NCBI RefSeq assembly: GCF_024054035.1
Contig: NZ_JAMXQU010000005.1
Span: forward strand, 186,001 to 250,000
Reading direction: 5' to 3'
Length of the DNA: 64,000 nt
From: Asaia lannensis NBRC 102526
GTDB lineage: Bacteria; Pseudomonadota; Alphaproteobacteria; Acetobacterales; Acetobacteraceae
The stretch's first letter is position 1, and each line of letters starts with the position of its first letter. Below, in pieces: positions 55,097 to 64,000 of this stretch. The notes below the pieces were generated by a model. The model was given only the letters and a program-made list of their open reading frames with translations, ran no database searches and had not been told where the DNA came from. Both the position numbers and the translations under genes were made by a program.

Positions 55097-56977
55097 ATGG
55101 GCGACATCATGACAACCAACGATCTTCCCGCCTCGCTGCGTGCGGCAGCGACCCCTATTGTCATTGTCGGCCATGTCGATCACGGCAAATCGACCCTGAT
55201 CGGTCGTCTCCTTTACGACACGGACAGCCTGCAGGATGGCAAGCTGGCCCAGATCGTCGAAAGCAGCCGCAAGCGCGGCCTTGCCGTTGAATGGAGCTTT
55301 CTGCTCGACTCCCTGCAGATCGAGCGCGATCAGGGCGTGACCGTCGATTCCACGCGCATCCCGTTCCATCTGGGTGGCCGTGAATTCGTGATTGTCGATG
55401 CGCCGGGTCATCGTCAGTTCCTGCGTAACATGATCACCGGTGCTGCCGATGCCGAAGCCGCGGTGCTGGTTGTCGATGCGCTTGAAGGCGCGCAGGAGCA
55501 GACGCGCCGTCACGCCATGCTGTTGCGTCTGATCGGCATTCGTCATGTGATCGTGCTGCTGAACAAATCCGACCTGCTCGATTTCGATCAGGAGAAAATC
55601 GCGCAGGCCGAAGTCGATGTGCGTGACCTGCTCGGACGTCTCGAGATTGCGGTTGAGGCTTTCGTCCCGGCCTCTGCACGCGACGGCGACAATATCGCAA
55701 GCCGCTCAGAGCGCGCGCCGTGGTATACGGGTCCGACACTGGTCGAGGCACTGGCTGCCGTTCCGGCGCCTGCATCGCGTCTTGCGCTCGATTTCCGCAT
55801 GCCAGTGCAGGATGTCTATCGCTTTGACGATGTGCGTTATGTGGCCGGGCGTATCGAGCGTGGTGTCATCCGCGCAGGCGATCGAATCATGATCGGGTCG
55901 CAGGGGCAGCAGGCTACGGTTGCTGAAGTGTGCCGCTGGCATGCGCCTGAGAACCCGGTTGCGGGTGCTGGCGAGTCCATAGCGCTTCGCCTCGAGCCCG
56001 ATCTTGTTCCGGATCGTGGTGACCTGCTTTTTCCCGCCCATGAGGCAGGCCAGCCTCCTATCCGTACGGCGCGTATTCGCACGCGTCTGTTCTGGCTGCG
56101 TGGCGAGCCGTTGCGTGTGGGCGAGAGTTTCACGCTGCGTCTTGCCACGGCAGAGCACGATGTCACGGTGGCTTCCATCGATGCCGTGGTCAATCTGGAC
56201 GATCTGACTCTTTCGCCCGGTGATGAAGTGCCGCCCGACGGCTTTGCCGAAATCACGCTTGTCTCGTCTCATGCCATTCTGTTCGATGCATTCTCACCCG
56301 GCTACAGCGATGGGCGCGGCGTGCTGGTCGATCGTTTCCAGCGCATCGTGGGCGGCGCGCCGCTGCTTGGCGCGGCTGAACTGCAGGACGGCGCGCATGC
56401 CATTCACCCCACAGCCAGCAAGGTCAGCGCCTTGCAGCGCCAGGCCCTGCAGGGTCACAAGGGCGCCGTGTTCTGGCTGACCGGGCTGCCCGGTTCCGGC
56501 AAGAGCACAATTGCGCGTGCTGTCGAGGCCGATCTGGTCGGGCAGGGGCTGCGCACGACCGTGCTTGATGGCGACACGCTGCGTGCCGGATTGTGCAGCG
56601 ACCTTGGCTTTTCGCCAGAGGATCGTCGTGAAAACATCCGCCGTGCAGCCTATGTCGCCCGCCTGCTTTCAGAAAGCGGGCAGATCGTGATCGTCGCGCT
56701 GGTATCGCCCCTTGCCGAAGATCGTCTCATGGCATCGCAGATCGTGGGCGAGGATTTCTACGAAGTTCATATCGACACGGCCGTGGAGATCTGTGAGTCG
56801 CGCGATCCAAAAGGACTGTATGCAGCGGCAAGAGCCGGAAAGATTGCCGGATTTACCGGTGTCAGCGCGCCCTATGAAGCACCATCCACACCGGCCCTGC
56901 GTCTTGAGACAGTTGGTGCTCTGGATGGAACCGTGCAGGCTTTCGACACTTTCATCAAAACCGTCGTTAGTTCGTAG
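55097..56977 (+). CDS. cysNC: Bifunctional sulfate adenylyltransferase subunit 1/adenylylsulfate kinase
   Basis: A 626-residue fusion. The N-terminal CysN part (to about 430) has the GTPase motifs [30 protein letters not shown] and NKSD. The C-terminal CysC part (from about 450) has the P-loop [31 protein letters not shown] and [20 protein letters not shown]. It energises APS formation and phosphorylates APS to PAPS. Start may be ATG 55097 or 55109. Last gene of the cys operon, with a strong terminator 136 bases downstream. Confidence 0.94.
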   Translation: MGDIMTTNDLPASLRAAATPIVIVGHVDHGKSTLIGRLLYDTDSLQDGKLAQIVESSRKRGLAVEWSFLLDSLQIERDQGVTVDSTRIPFHLGGREFVIVDAPGHRQFLRNMITGAADAEAAVLVVDALEGAQEQTRRHAMLLRLIGIRHVIVLLNKSDLLDFDQEKIAQAEVDVRDLLGRLEIAVEAFVPASARDGDNIASRSERAPWYTGPTLVEALAAVPAPASRLALDFRMPVQDVYRFDDVRYVAGRIERGVIRAGDRIMIGSQGQQATVAEVCRWHAPENPVAGAGESIALRLEPDLVPDRGDLLFPAHEAGQPPIRTARIRTRLFWLRGEPLRVGESFTLRLATAEHDVTVASIDAVVNLDDLTLSPGDEVPPDGFAEITLVSSHAILFDAFSPGYSDGRGVLVDRFQRIVGGAPLLGAAELQDGAHAIHPTASKVSALQRQALQGHKGAVFWLTGLPGSGKSTIARAVEADLVGQGLRTTVLDGDTLRAGLCSDLGFSPEDRRENIRRAAYVARLLSESGQIVIVALVSPLAEDRLMASQIVGEDFYEVHIDTAVEICESRDPKGLYAAARAGKIAGFTGVSAPYEAPSTPALRLETVGALDGTVQAFDTFIKTVVSS

Positions 56978-57112
56978 ACACGACATGTCAGGTGCCTGAC
57001 AGGAGGTACCTGACATGTTCGAAAGCGGATATCACGCCTGACGTGGTTTCGCTCCTGTCGCGATCCAGTCTTGTGGAGACGAAGCGTTAAACCGGAGCTA
57101 CCATTTGTCGGG

Positions 57113-57140
57113 CCCGTACCGCTTGCGCGGTACGGGTTTT
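57113..57140 (+). terminator. Rho-independent terminator of the cys operon
   Basis: A perfect 10-bp stem CCCGTACCGC / GCGGTACGGG with a TTGC loop followed by TTTT. It lies just before the end of the convergent phosphatase gene, whose stop is at 57147. Confidence 0.9.
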
Positions 57141-57146
57141 CTCGGG

Positions 57147-57944
57147 TCAGTCCTCGCTAAAGGGCGAGTGGGCGGCGGCATCGGCTTCAATGGCGCAACG
57201 GGCAGCGTCGGGGCGCGGGGCATTGGCCTGCATTGCGAGAAGCTCCTGCCTTGCTGCGGGCATGAGCGCACGGATCGCCGGGTTTTCAAGTGTCGCCACC
57301 GCGAATGCACCCGCCGCCTGATAGCCCGCTGCTACGTCCGATGCCCAGTGAACGCCGCATATGATGCGGCTCTCACCGATCACGCGCCCGCGCTGCAACA
57401 GCGCCGCGCCCCTCTCGGGAAGGAGAGCGGAAAGAACGAGAGCCGTGGAGTAACCCGCGATCGTATGACCCGACGGATAGGACGGGCTTTTGGCCAGCAG
57501 GCCATCGCGCGCAACGCAGATCGGAGCCTCATTGCCGATAAACGGGCGCAGGCGGTTCCAGTGATGTTTTTCCTCTGAGGTGCGATGGGTTTCGGCCTTT
57601 GCCATCATAGCGAGGATGTTCATCAGCGCTGGTGCTTTGGCGGTGTCGATTTCGAAACCTGCCGCGCATGAAAAGCCCCGGAGAAAAGGCGCGGGCCGCA
57701 GATCGGCATCGCTTTGCGCCAGGGTCCAGCGGGGGGTGCCCCTGAGGGCGCGTGTGCGGGTGAAGATCCGTTCGTCGTCCGCCTGCGCTGCGAGGCCTGC
57801 AGTGGGTGGCGCGGCAAGCGCCAGGCGCTCGTCAGGGAGGTGATCCGATTTGATTGGCGCTGGAGGCGTGCTGCATCCCGCAAGCAGGAGAGACAGCGCG
57901 CCTCCCAAGACGATAATGGCCCGGGAAGGGGTCGTGTCTCTCAT
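57147..57944 (-). CDS. Class A non-specific acid phosphatase (PAP2 superfamily), lipoprotein
   Basis: About 265 residues. A signal peptide ends in the lipobox LLLAGC, so it is probably lipid-anchored. The PAP2 catalytic signature is complete: KHHWNRLRPF, YPSGHT and ESRIICGVHWASD, as in PhoN-type enzymes. It should hydrolyse phosphomonoesters in the periplasm. ATG 57944 gives a normal signal peptide; an ATG at 58025 would add 27 atypical residues. Confidence 0.85.
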   Translation of the reverse strand: MRDTTPSRAIIVLGGALSLLLAGCSTPPAPIKSDHLPDERLALAAPPTAGLAAQADDERIFTRTRALRGTPRWTLAQSDADLRPAPFLRGFSCAAGFEIDTAKAPALMNILAMMAKAETHRTSEEKHHWNRLRPFIGNEAPICVARDGLLAKSPSYPSGHTIAGYSTALVLSALLPERGAALLQRGRVIGESRIICGVHWASDVAAGYQAAGAFAVATLENPAIRALMPAARQELLAMQANAPRPDAARCAIEADAAAHSPFSED

Positions 57945-58098
57945 GGTATCTCTGCTCTCCTGTGTCTGGCCTGTATCCGGCCCCGTGTCCAAACCCATGT
58001 CGGGTCCGGGTTTAAGCGGTATCATGCAAGGCTAGCAGGAGAAATGCGCGGTCGTAAACGTTACGAAAGCCCATTGAGGGGGTTGATGCACGCGGCAT

Positions 58099-58470
58099 TC
58101 ACGCAGGCAGGATCGTGGCGAAATGCGCACCATAGCGGGGCGTTTCTTCCTGCGGGTGCGGGATGACCGGTGGATCGAGCAGGGTAAGCACCGTCAGGGC
58201 TCGCGCGCGCTCTGCTGGCGAAGCAAAATCGTAGGTGACTTCACGTGCCGTGCGTTTGGAGACGATCATCCCGGCCCGGCGCAACTCGCCCAGCTGTTGG
58301 GACAGTGCGGGTTGGGTAATGCCTGTGCAGGCTTCGATTTCAGAAACGCTGCGTACGCCGCCGGTTAGCGCGGTCAGAATAGACAGACGCTGGGCCTGCC
58401 CGTAAAGGCGCAGTCGCTCGATCAGGCGGGGCATGTCGCGGGTTATGTCTGCGGGTTGTGCCAGGCTCAT
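58099..58470 (-). CDS. ArsR-family (winged-helix) transcriptional regulator
   Basis: A 123-residue regulator with an ArsR helix-turn-helix: GQAQRLSILTALTGGVRSVS then ITQPALSQQLGELRRAGMIV. Its place beside persulfide dioxygenase and sulfide:quinone reductase genes fits the BigR/SqrR group, which derepresses sulfide detoxification when two Cys form a polysulfide bridge. Here only one Cys is present (Cys48, in the segment before the recognition helix), so the usual two-Cys switch is not visible. Its start overlaps the peroxiredoxin stop by 4 bases. Confidence 0.82.
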   Translation of the reverse strand: MSLAQPADITRDMPRLIERLRLYGQAQRLSILTALTGGVRSVSEIEACTGITQPALSQQLGELRRAGMIVSKRTAREVTYDFASPAERARALTVLTLLDPPVIPHPQEETPRYGAHFATILPA

Positions 58471-59141
58471 AGCGCGTCGTCCTCACACAAGGCGTGGTAC
58501 CAGAGCTGTTCGCCCTGAGCGGCTACCTCACCGATCGTGGTTGAAGGCGGGTGAAAGATCGGGTCGCCGGGATGCCAGTTTGCGGGTGTGAGGGCGTCGC
58601 CGCGCGCTGCACGTTGAAGTGCTGCGACGGTGCGCAGGATTTCGCTGACCGAACGCCCGACGCAAAGTGGGTAGCTGAGAATGGCCTGTATGCGTCCATC
58701 CGGGTCGAGAATGAAAGTCGACCGCACCGTGCTGCTGTCACGCGCGGTCAGATCGAGCATGCCATAAGCCCGGGCAATTGCCATTGAAGGGTCTTCGATC
58801 ACGGGAAAGCGTATCTCTGTTGCAAGATCGCGCGCGATCGCAGCAATCCATGCCAGATGGGATGACAGCGAGTCGACCGACAGGCCGAGAAGCTGGCAGC
58901 CGAGCTGGTCGAATTGCGGTTGCGCACGGGAGAACGCAATGAATTCGCTTGTGCAGACAGGCGTGAAATCTGCCGGATGCGAAAACAGGACCACCCATCG
59001 TCCTCTGAGATCGCTGAGCGTTAGAGGGCCGAGTGTCGTGCGTGCCCTGAAGTTCGGAGCCAGCATGCCAAGCCGGAGAGGGGGCTGTTCTTGATCGTCC
59101 ATCGTGTAACCGCTTGCGCGCTCTTTCTCTCGCTTCGCCAT
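58467..59141 (-). CDS. Peroxiredoxin (Prx6/1-Cys-like)
   Basis: Up to 224 residues. The core LRLGMLAPNFRARTTLGPLT is followed by the peroxidatic motif HPADFTPVCTSEFIAFSR. DLTARDSSTVRSTFILDPDG and the long C-terminal arm (HPPSTTIGE and a later Cys in YHALCEDD) are as in the Prx6 subfamily. It should reduce peroxides or persulfides. ATG 59102 is an equally plausible start. It heads a two-gene unit with the ArsR regulator, divergent from the sulfide-oxidation genes. Confidence 0.85.
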   Translation of the reverse strand: MAKREKERASGYTMDDQEQPPLRLGMLAPNFRARTTLGPLTLSDLRGRWVVLFSHPADFTPVCTSEFIAFSRAQPQFDQLGCQLLGLSVDSLSSHLAWIAAIARDLATEIRFPVIEDPSMAIARAYGMLDLTARDSSTVRSTFILDPDGRIQAILSYPLCVGRSVSEILRTVAALQRAARGDALTPANWHPGDPIFHPPSTTIGEVAAQGEQLWYHALCEDDAL

Positions 59142-59185
59142 TCGGCATTTTCTCGAAGGGAATTGCCTTGAATGGGCACCTGTCC

Positions 59186-59214
59186 TTGACTCCTTCGAGT
59201 ATCACAATTACATA
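59186..59214 (+). promoter_or_regulatory. Candidate sigma-70 promoter of the sulfide-oxidation operon
   Basis: TTGACT (59186-59191) and TACATA (59209-59214) are separated by 17 bases and lie 62 bases before the dioxygenase start. An ArsR-type operator is expected here, but no clear symmetric site was found. Confidence 0.5.
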
Positions 59215-59275
59215 AAAACGGAAATATCACATTCTCGAAATCTGAAAATGACAGAGCGAGATACAGGGAGCGCGC

Positions 59276-60205
59276 ATGATGAGCGATGCGACAATCACCC
59301 AGGCCGCAGATCAGGTCCGCAATGTGCTTGAAGGACGATCGTCCGCGCCTGTGGTGCGCAGCTTCTTCGACAAAGCCACATTTACCGCTTCGCATGTCGT
59401 GCATGACCCGGTCACACGTGAAGCCGCCATTATTGACAGCGTGCTCGATTACGATCCGGCTTCGGGGCGGACAGGCAATGCCAGCGCGCAGGCAATTCTC
59501 GATTATATAAGGGAAGAGGGTCTGACCGTTGCCTGGCAGCTCGAAACCCATGCCCATGCCGATCATCTGTCTGCCGCACCCTGGTTGCAGGAACAGCTTG
59601 GCGGCAAACTCGCCATAGGGGCCGAAATCACCCATGTGCAGGAAGTCTTCGGCAAGATTTTCAATGCCGGTACGCGCTTTGCACGTGATGGATCGCAGTT
59701 CGATCATCTGTTTCGCGACGGTGAGCGTTTCAGAATTGGTGAAATCGAGGCGATTGCCCTGCATGTGCCCGGTCATACGCCTGCTGACATGGCCTTTGTG
59801 ATCGGCGATGCCGCCTTTATCGGCGATACGCTGTTCATGCCCGATTTCGGTACGGCCCGTGCCGATTTTCCGGGTGGAGATCCCCGACAGCTTTTCCGGT
59901 CGATCCGTCGTCTTCTCTCGCTGCCGGAGCAGACACGTCTTTTCCTCTGTCATGATTACAAGGCACCGGGGCGCGACTATTTTGCGTGGGAAACAACGAT
60001 CGGCGCCCAGAGAGCGCATAATCTCCATGTGCATGATGGCATAAGCGAGGATGAATTTGTCGCCATGCGCACGAAACGTGATGCGACTTTATCGCTGCCC
60101 AACCTCATCATGCCCTCGGTTCAGATCAATATGCGCGGTGGGCGTCTGCCGGAACCCGAAGAAAACGGCACGCGCTATATCAAGATTCCGCTCGATACGC
60201 TCTGA
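59276..60205 (+). CDS. Persulfide dioxygenase-like MBL-fold hydrolase (ETHE1/Blh family)
   Basis: A 309-residue metallo-beta-lactamase-fold protein. The metal motif is ETHAHADHLSAAPWL, with the further ligands in HVPGHTPADMAFV, IGDTLFMPDFGTARADFPGG (Asp ligand) and FLCHDYKAPGRD. This matches ETHE1/Blh-type persulfide dioxygenases, which oxidise glutathione persulfide to sulfite using a single iron. The next gene supplies persulfide from sulfide. Two ATG codons in tandem (59276, 59279) are possible starts. Confidence 0.9.
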   Translation: MMSDATITQAADQVRNVLEGRSSAPVVRSFFDKATFTASHVVHDPVTREAAIIDSVLDYDPASGRTGNASAQAILDYIREEGLTVAWQLETHAHADHLSAAPWLQEQLGGKLAIGAEITHVQEVFGKIFNAGTRFARDGSQFDHLFRDGERFRIGEIEAIALHVPGHTPADMAFVIGDAAFIGDTLFMPDFGTARADFPGGDPRQLFRSIRRLLSLPEQTRLFLCHDYKAPGRDYFAWETTIGAQRAHNLHVHDGISEDEFVAMRTKRDATLSLPNLIMPSVQINMRGGRLPEPEENGTRYIKIPLDTL

Positions 60206-60253
60206 CCCGGCGGATCCGCACAGAAGACAGTCTGACGAGAGAAAGGCACGCCC

Positions 60254-61855
60254 ATGTCCCTACGTTTCCTGACGGCGCATTTCGCCGTATCGCCCCAGAT
60301 CCGGGTCGATGATCTTCCTGCGCTCAAGGAGCAGGGTTTTACCGGCATTATTTCCACTCGCCCCGATGGTGAGGAAAAAGACCAGCCGAGCGTGGCCGAT
60401 CTCGGCGTCGCCGCCGAGAAATGCGGTCTCGCCTTTTCCTATATCCCGGTCCGTATGGGGGCCACACCCGATGCACATAGCGTGTCGGTCATGCGCCGAA
60501 CGCTCAGCGAAATGATCGGTCCGGAAGGGACCGGCAAGGTTCTGGGCTATTGCCGCTCCGGTCGTCGTGCAGCCGATCTGTTCGAGCTGGCTTCGGCCGA
60601 GCAGGATGAGGCGGGTCCAGCAATCCAGCGTTTCGACGTGGTTGTTGTGGGCGGCGGTGCCGGTGGTCTGGCCTGCGCAGCCAGTCTGCTGCGCCGTCGC
60701 CCCGAATTGCTGGTGGCCGTGGTCGAGCCGTCGACCGAGCATTACTACCAGCCGGGCTGGACGCTCGTAGGGGGTGGCGTTTTCGAGGCGAGAGACACAC
60801 GCCGCTCGGAAGTGGGGCTGATACCGCCGCGTGCCAACTGGATCAGACAGGCTGCCACGGCATTCCATCCCGAGAAAAATACCGTCGAGCTGGGTGATGG
60901 AAGTCAGATCCGCTACGATGCCCTCGTTGTCGCTACAGGGCTCAAGCTCGATTGGACCGCTATTCCCGGCCTTGCCGAAACGCTTGGCAAGAACGGCGTA
61001 ACCTCCAATTACCGCTACGATCTTGCCCCCTATACATGGGAACTTGTCAGCAAGCTTGAGGAAGGCAAGGCGCTGTTCACGCAACCGCCCATGCCGATCA
61101 AATGTGCCGGTGCACCGCAAAAGGCCATGTATCTCGCCTGCGATGCATGGCGTCGGCGCGGTGTGCTGGGGCGTGTCCAGGTCGAATTCGATACCGCTAC
61201 ACCAAGCCTTTTCGGTGTTGCCGATTTCGTGCCGGCCCTGATGGACTATATCAAGGGCTACAGCATCGATCTTCATCTGAAGTCACGTCTGGTTGCCGTG
61301 GATGGCGAACGCAAGGTCGCGACATTCGAGCGCACGACGGACGCAGGAACCGAGAAGGTCGAGCGCCCGTTCGACATGCTGCATGTCGTGCCGCCTCAGA
61401 CCGCGCCCGATATCATCAGGAACTCTCCTCTCGCAGGTGCTGATGGCTTTGTTTCGGTTCATCCGGACACGATGCAGCACACAAAGTTCCCCAACGTGTT
61501 CGCTGTGGGTGATGTCGCTGGCACGAGCAACGCCAAGACGGCTGCCGCCGCACGCAAGCAGGCTCCCGTGGTGGTCGAAAACCTGATAGCCCAGCTTTCG
61601 GGACGCAAGCCGGATGCGGTCTATGACGGTTATGGCGGGTGCCCCCTGACAGTCGAACGCGGCAAGATCGTGCTGGCCGAGTTCGGTTATGGCGGCAAGC
61701 TGTTGCCGACATTCCCGGGCTGGCTGCTGAACGGCAAGAAGCCCACTCGTCTGGCTTGGTTCCTCAAGGAAAAAGTTATGCCGCGCCTGTACTGGGATTT
61801 CATGCTCAAGGGGCGCGAGCTTCTGGTGCGCCCGGGTCGTAAAAGCGAGAGCTGA
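60254..61855 (+). CDS. DUF442-sulfide:quinone oxidoreductase fusion
   Basis: A 533-residue two-domain protein. Residues 1 to about 115 form a DUF442 (Blh-type phosphatase-fold) domain with the Cys loop GYCRSGRRAAD. From about 128 (VVVVGGGAGGLACAASLLRR) it is a FAD-dependent sulfide:quinone oxidoreductase, with catalytic Cys candidates in PMPIKCAGAPQKAMYLACDA and the second FAD segment VFAVGDVAGTSNAKTAAAAR. It should oxidise sulfide to persulfide at the membrane and pass electrons to quinone. Fused DUF442-SQR proteins are known in other proteobacteria. Confidence 0.9.
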   Translation: MSLRFLTAHFAVSPQIRVDDLPALKEQGFTGIISTRPDGEEKDQPSVADLGVAAEKCGLAFSYIPVRMGATPDAHSVSVMRRTLSEMIGPEGTGKVLGYCRSGRRAADLFELASAEQDEAGPAIQRFDVVVVGGGAGGLACAASLLRRRPELLVAVVEPSTEHYYQPGWTLVGGGVFEARDTRRSEVGLIPPRANWIRQAATAFHPEKNTVELGDGSQIRYDALVVATGLKLDWTAIPGLAETLGKNGVTSNYRYDLAPYTWELVSKLEEGKALFTQPPMPIKCAGAPQKAMYLACDAWRRRGVLGRVQVEFDTATPSLFGVADFVPALMDYIKGYSIDLHLKSRLVAVDGERKVATFERTTDAGTEKVERPFDMLHVVPPQTAPDIIRNSPLAGADGFVSVHPDTMQHTKFPNVFAVGDVAGTSNAKTAAAARKQAPVVVENLIAQLSGRKPDAVYDGYGGCPLTVERGKIVLAEFGYGGKLLPTFPGWLLNGKKPTRLAWFLKEKVMPRLYWDFMLKGRELLVRPGRKSES

Positions 61856-61864
61856 TTTCTTCAG

Positions 61865-62662
61865 ATGCTGACCGCCTTCGCTCATACCCCGTTCGCTTCG
61901 GCCTCGCTCGGTCCGGCTCTGGCTTCCGGAAGTCTGGTGGGGCTGGTGCTGGGGCTGATCGGCGGGGGCGGGTCTATTCTGGCAGTCCCGTTGCTGATCT
62001 ATTTCGTGGGGGTGCGTAACCCCCATGTCGCTATTGGCACGAGTGCCTTTGCCGTAGCGGTCAACGCGCTGGCGGGCCTGTTTACCCATGCCCGCGAACA
62101 TACGGTCAAATGGCGTTGCGCAGGCTTTTTTGCGCCTGCCGGGATGTTGGGGGCTGCTCTGGGCGCGCAGCTTGGCAAGGCGATGGATGGGCAGCGCCTG
62201 TTACTGCTCTTTGCGGGTCTCATGGTGCTGATCGGCATTGCCATGATACGGGGCCGACACGATGAGGGGATCCCTGGCGCAGCCTGCAACCGCGACAATG
62301 TCTGGAAGGTCGGTCTGTTCGGCTTGTGTACCGGCGGATTATCCGGATTTTTCGGCATCGGTGGTGGGTTTCTGATCGTGCCCGCGCTGATGGCAGCAAC
62401 CCATATGCCCGTCCTCAACGCTGTCGGCACATCGCTTGTCGCAGTGGCGGCCTTCGGGGTGACGACTTCTGTCAGCTATGCGTTTTCCGGGCTGGTCGAC
62501 TGGTCGCTCGCAGGGTGGTTTATTGCTGGCGGGATTGCAGGATGCCTGATCGGCACGAGGCTTGCACGTCAACTCGGCAAGGGTTCGGGGGCGACATTGA
62601 AACTCGTATTTGCGGGTCTCATTTTCGTCGTTGCCGGTTATATCGTCTTCAAGACACTCTGA
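61865..62662 (+). CDS. TauE/SafE-family sulfite exporter-like protein
   Basis: A 265-residue membrane protein with about eight hydrophobic helices and the two half-repeats LVLGLIGGGGSILAVPLLIY and GLSGFFGIGGGFLIVPALMA, the hallmark of TauE/SafE. It begins nine bases after the SQR fusion gene, so it is very likely co-transcribed. It would export the sulfite made by the dioxygenase. Confidence 0.88.
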   Translation: MLTAFAHTPFASASLGPALASGSLVGLVLGLIGGGGSILAVPLLIYFVGVRNPHVAIGTSAFAVAVNALAGLFTHAREHTVKWRCAGFFAPAGMLGAALGAQLGKAMDGQRLLLLFAGLMVLIGIAMIRGRHDEGIPGAACNRDNVWKVGLFGLCTGGLSGFFGIGGGFLIVPALMAATHMPVLNAVGTSLVAVAAFGVTTSVSYAFSGLVDWSLAGWFIAGGIAGCLIGTRLARQLGKGSGATLKLVFAGLIFVVAGYIVFKTL

Positions 62663-62805
62663 AAGCGCAGTACCTGAGCGGGGGACGGGAGACAGCCTTT
62701 TGGCGATCGCCCCTTCAGAGGCGGTGAAACGCGCGTCCCGAAGCATCGACGCAGCAAACACCTCTGTGCGACACTGTTCGAAAGACAGCCTGAAAGATAC
62801 GCCAT

Positions 62806-63273
62806 ATGAGTGCGCCTGACCTGAAACTGACACCAGCCGACATACTCTCTTCCATAGAAGGTCTTGTCGCGGCGGAAAGCGACCCGATTGCCAATATGGC
62901 GAATATCGCGGCTGTTCTGTTCGAAGCCCTGCCACGCATCAACTGGGCAGGGTTCTACCTTATGCGCGGCAACGAGCTGGTTCTCGGGCCATTTCAGGGG
63001 CGTGTCGCCTGCACACGTATCGCTATCGGCCGCGGCGTTTGCGGGACTGCTGCGGCAGAACGCAAAACCCAGCGTATCGATGATGTCCACAGCTTCCCCG
63101 GACATATAGCCTGCGATGCGGCTTCCGCATCCGAGATCGTCGTTCCCCTGATACGCGATGGCGTCGTGCTGGGTGTGCTCGATATCGACAGTCCCGAAAC
63201 AGCGCGTTTCGGCGATGAGGAACAGACGATGCTCGAACAGGTCGTCGCACTTTTGCTCAGATCCGGTTTCTGA
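62806..63273 (+). CDS. msrC: Free methionine-(R)-sulfoxide reductase (GAF domain)
   Basis: A 155-residue GAF-domain enzyme. The three Cys of fRMsr enzymes are present in FQGRVACTRIAIGRGVCGTA and HIACDAASASEIVVP, and NWAGFYL matches the family. It reduces free L-methionine-(R)-sulfoxide. It lies 143 bases past the exporter gene and probably has its own promoter. Confidence 0.92.
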   Translation: MSAPDLKLTPADILSSIEGLVAAESDPIANMANIAAVLFEALPRINWAGFYLMRGNELVLGPFQGRVACTRIAIGRGVCGTAAAERKTQRIDDVHSFPGHIACDAASASEIVVPLIRDGVVLGVLDIDSPETARFGDEEQTMLEQVVALLLRSGF

Positions 63274-63356
63274 CGCTGCCTTTCTCTCTCTCGTGCGTGC
63301 GTCGTTCGAGCGGTATCGTCAGGGGAGAAGGGCTCGTATCATACGGTGTCAGGCAC

Positions 63357-63388
63357 GCGGTGAACAAAAGCATTCCCGCGTTCACCGC
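63357..63388 (+). terminator. Hairpin between convergent fRMsr and exported-protein genes
   Basis: A perfect 9-bp stem GCGGTGAAC / GTTCACCGC with a 14-base loop, followed by a T-rich TTCTTCC. It sits between the two converging genes. Confidence 0.6.
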
Positions 63389-63396
63389 TTCTTCCG

Positions 63397-63927
63397 TTAT
63401 TTCATGGGAAATCTGGATGTTCTCCAGATGGAAAGTGCTTCGGCATAGTCGGTCGATTGTCTGAGCGTGCCAGCATTATCGACCGATGATCGGCCGGAGA
63501 GCGGAAAATGCACTCCCGAAAATCCTGACGTTCCGGTGCAATAGGCGACCTTGCAAACACCTGTCTTGTCATAAAGGCTTGCGCCGGTCGCATCCCACTG
63601 GACGATCAGAATGCAGGGCGGGTTGGCGCGGGGCAGAGAGGCTGGTTTGGTCTTGTAGATCAGCTTGCTGCCGTCCCACACGCCGATGCCGGAAATCGCA
63701 CAGCGGTGCTGCTCACCCGTTTGCAAAGCGATGCGGAAATAGGCGTCGTTTGGTGTCACAGGGACAAGATCGAGACTGTTCTCGGCAGGCATTTGCGCAT
63801 TGCCAGCCGTACTCCCGGTATTCTGAGCGGTGTAATGTCCTGAGATACGGTCCAGAGGCTGGCTTCTTGCCTCAGACAGACTGGCGGACAGGAGAATTGC
63901 GGCACTCAACGCAGTATAAAGCTTCAT
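63397..63927 (-). CDS. Exported protein of unknown function
   Basis: A 176-residue protein with a signal peptide (LYTALSAAILLSASLSEARS). The mature part contains four Cys (in QHRCAISGIGVW, NPPCILIVQW, GVCKVAYCTG) that could form two disulfides. Beta-rich, probably periplasmic or secreted. I do not recognise the family. The rest of the window (63928-64000) holds nothing that I can support. Confidence 0.65.
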   Translation of the reverse strand: MKLYTALSAAILLSASLSEARSQPLDRISGHYTAQNTGSTAGNAQMPAENSLDLVPVTPNDAYFRIALQTGEQHRCAISGIGVWDGSKLIYKTKPASLPRANPPCILIVQWDATGASLYDKTGVCKVAYCTGTSGFSGVHFPLSGRSSVDNAGTLRQSTDYAEALSIWRTSRFPMK

Positions 63928-64000
63928 GTTTTATCCATGACTTCTTGTGACTTATTCAGGATAGGTCCGATGGGTTGTCGGGTCACAACACGATCGCGTT

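Noticed and set aside
59021-60034. A 337-codon reverse frame over the persulfide dioxygenase
   Set aside because: It overlaps well-supported genes on both sides and shows no motif.
1-64000. tRNA, rRNA and CRISPR arrays
   Set aside because: No cloverleaf-like sequence, rRNA signature or regularly spaced repeats were found while reading the intergenic regions.

Overview
The window looks like chromosomal DNA of an acetic acid bacterium (family Acetobacteraceae, alpha-Proteobacteria). The pointers are a Gluconobacter-type gluconate 5-dehydrogenase, a 5-aminolevulinate synthase of the alpha-proteobacterial C4 pathway, OprB- and OprP-type porins, a polyol-type kinase/dehydrogenase pair and moderately high G+C. 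An Asaia- or Kozakia-like genus would fit, but that is an inference. I see no tRNA, rRNA, CRISPR array, IS element or phage gene.

Layout. 1-3.7 kb: tail of a phosphate-type porin gene, then a reverse-strand Mla-like lipid ABC importer (permease, ATPase, MCE protein, lipoprotein). 4.1-6.4 kb: a lone Hint-domain passenger protein after an AT-rich leader. 6.7-9.6 kb: tonB-exbD-exbB, divergent from a PiuC-like hydroxylase. 9.8-14.8 kb: a DUF3311/sodium-solute symporter pair, then a DhaKL-type kinase and an erythritol/threitol-type dehydrogenase, closed by a good terminator. 14.9-20.6 kb: PhzF isomerase, OprB porin, TonB-dependent receptor and a Sel1-repeat protein.

21-40 kb is the most distinctive part. 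A reverse-strand operon (GT4 glycosyltransferase, two autotransporter-type O-heptosyltransferases, a fatty acyl-AMP ligase) diverges from a forward block holding two paralogous Hint-domain passenger proteins, a degenerate adenylate-forming enzyme and a 2,114-residue reducing polyketide synthase. The passengers carry AIDA-like strand-loop-strand repeats, the usual targets of these heptosyltransferases. In place of a beta-barrel they end in a Hint (Hedgehog/intein) autoprocessing domain with its nucleophilic Cys and TPEH block. This suggests a glycosylated, self-cleaving surface or secreted protein system, perhaps tied to a lipid made by the ligase and the polyketide synthase. Parts of this block are visibly AT-richer than the flanks.

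40-64 kb is mostly housekeeping and sulfur metabolism: MFS transporter, degenerate EAL protein, hemA, large MscS channel, hybrid sensor kinase, gluconate 5-dehydrogenase, the assimilatory sulfate operon cysG-cysH-cysD-cysNC with a strong terminator, a class A acid phosphatase, and a sulfide/persulfide detoxification locus (ArsR regulator and peroxiredoxin, divergent from persulfide dioxygenase, a DUF442-sulfide:quinone reductase fusion and a TauE/SafE exporter). It ends with free methionine-(R)-sulfoxide reductase and a small exported protein of unknown function.
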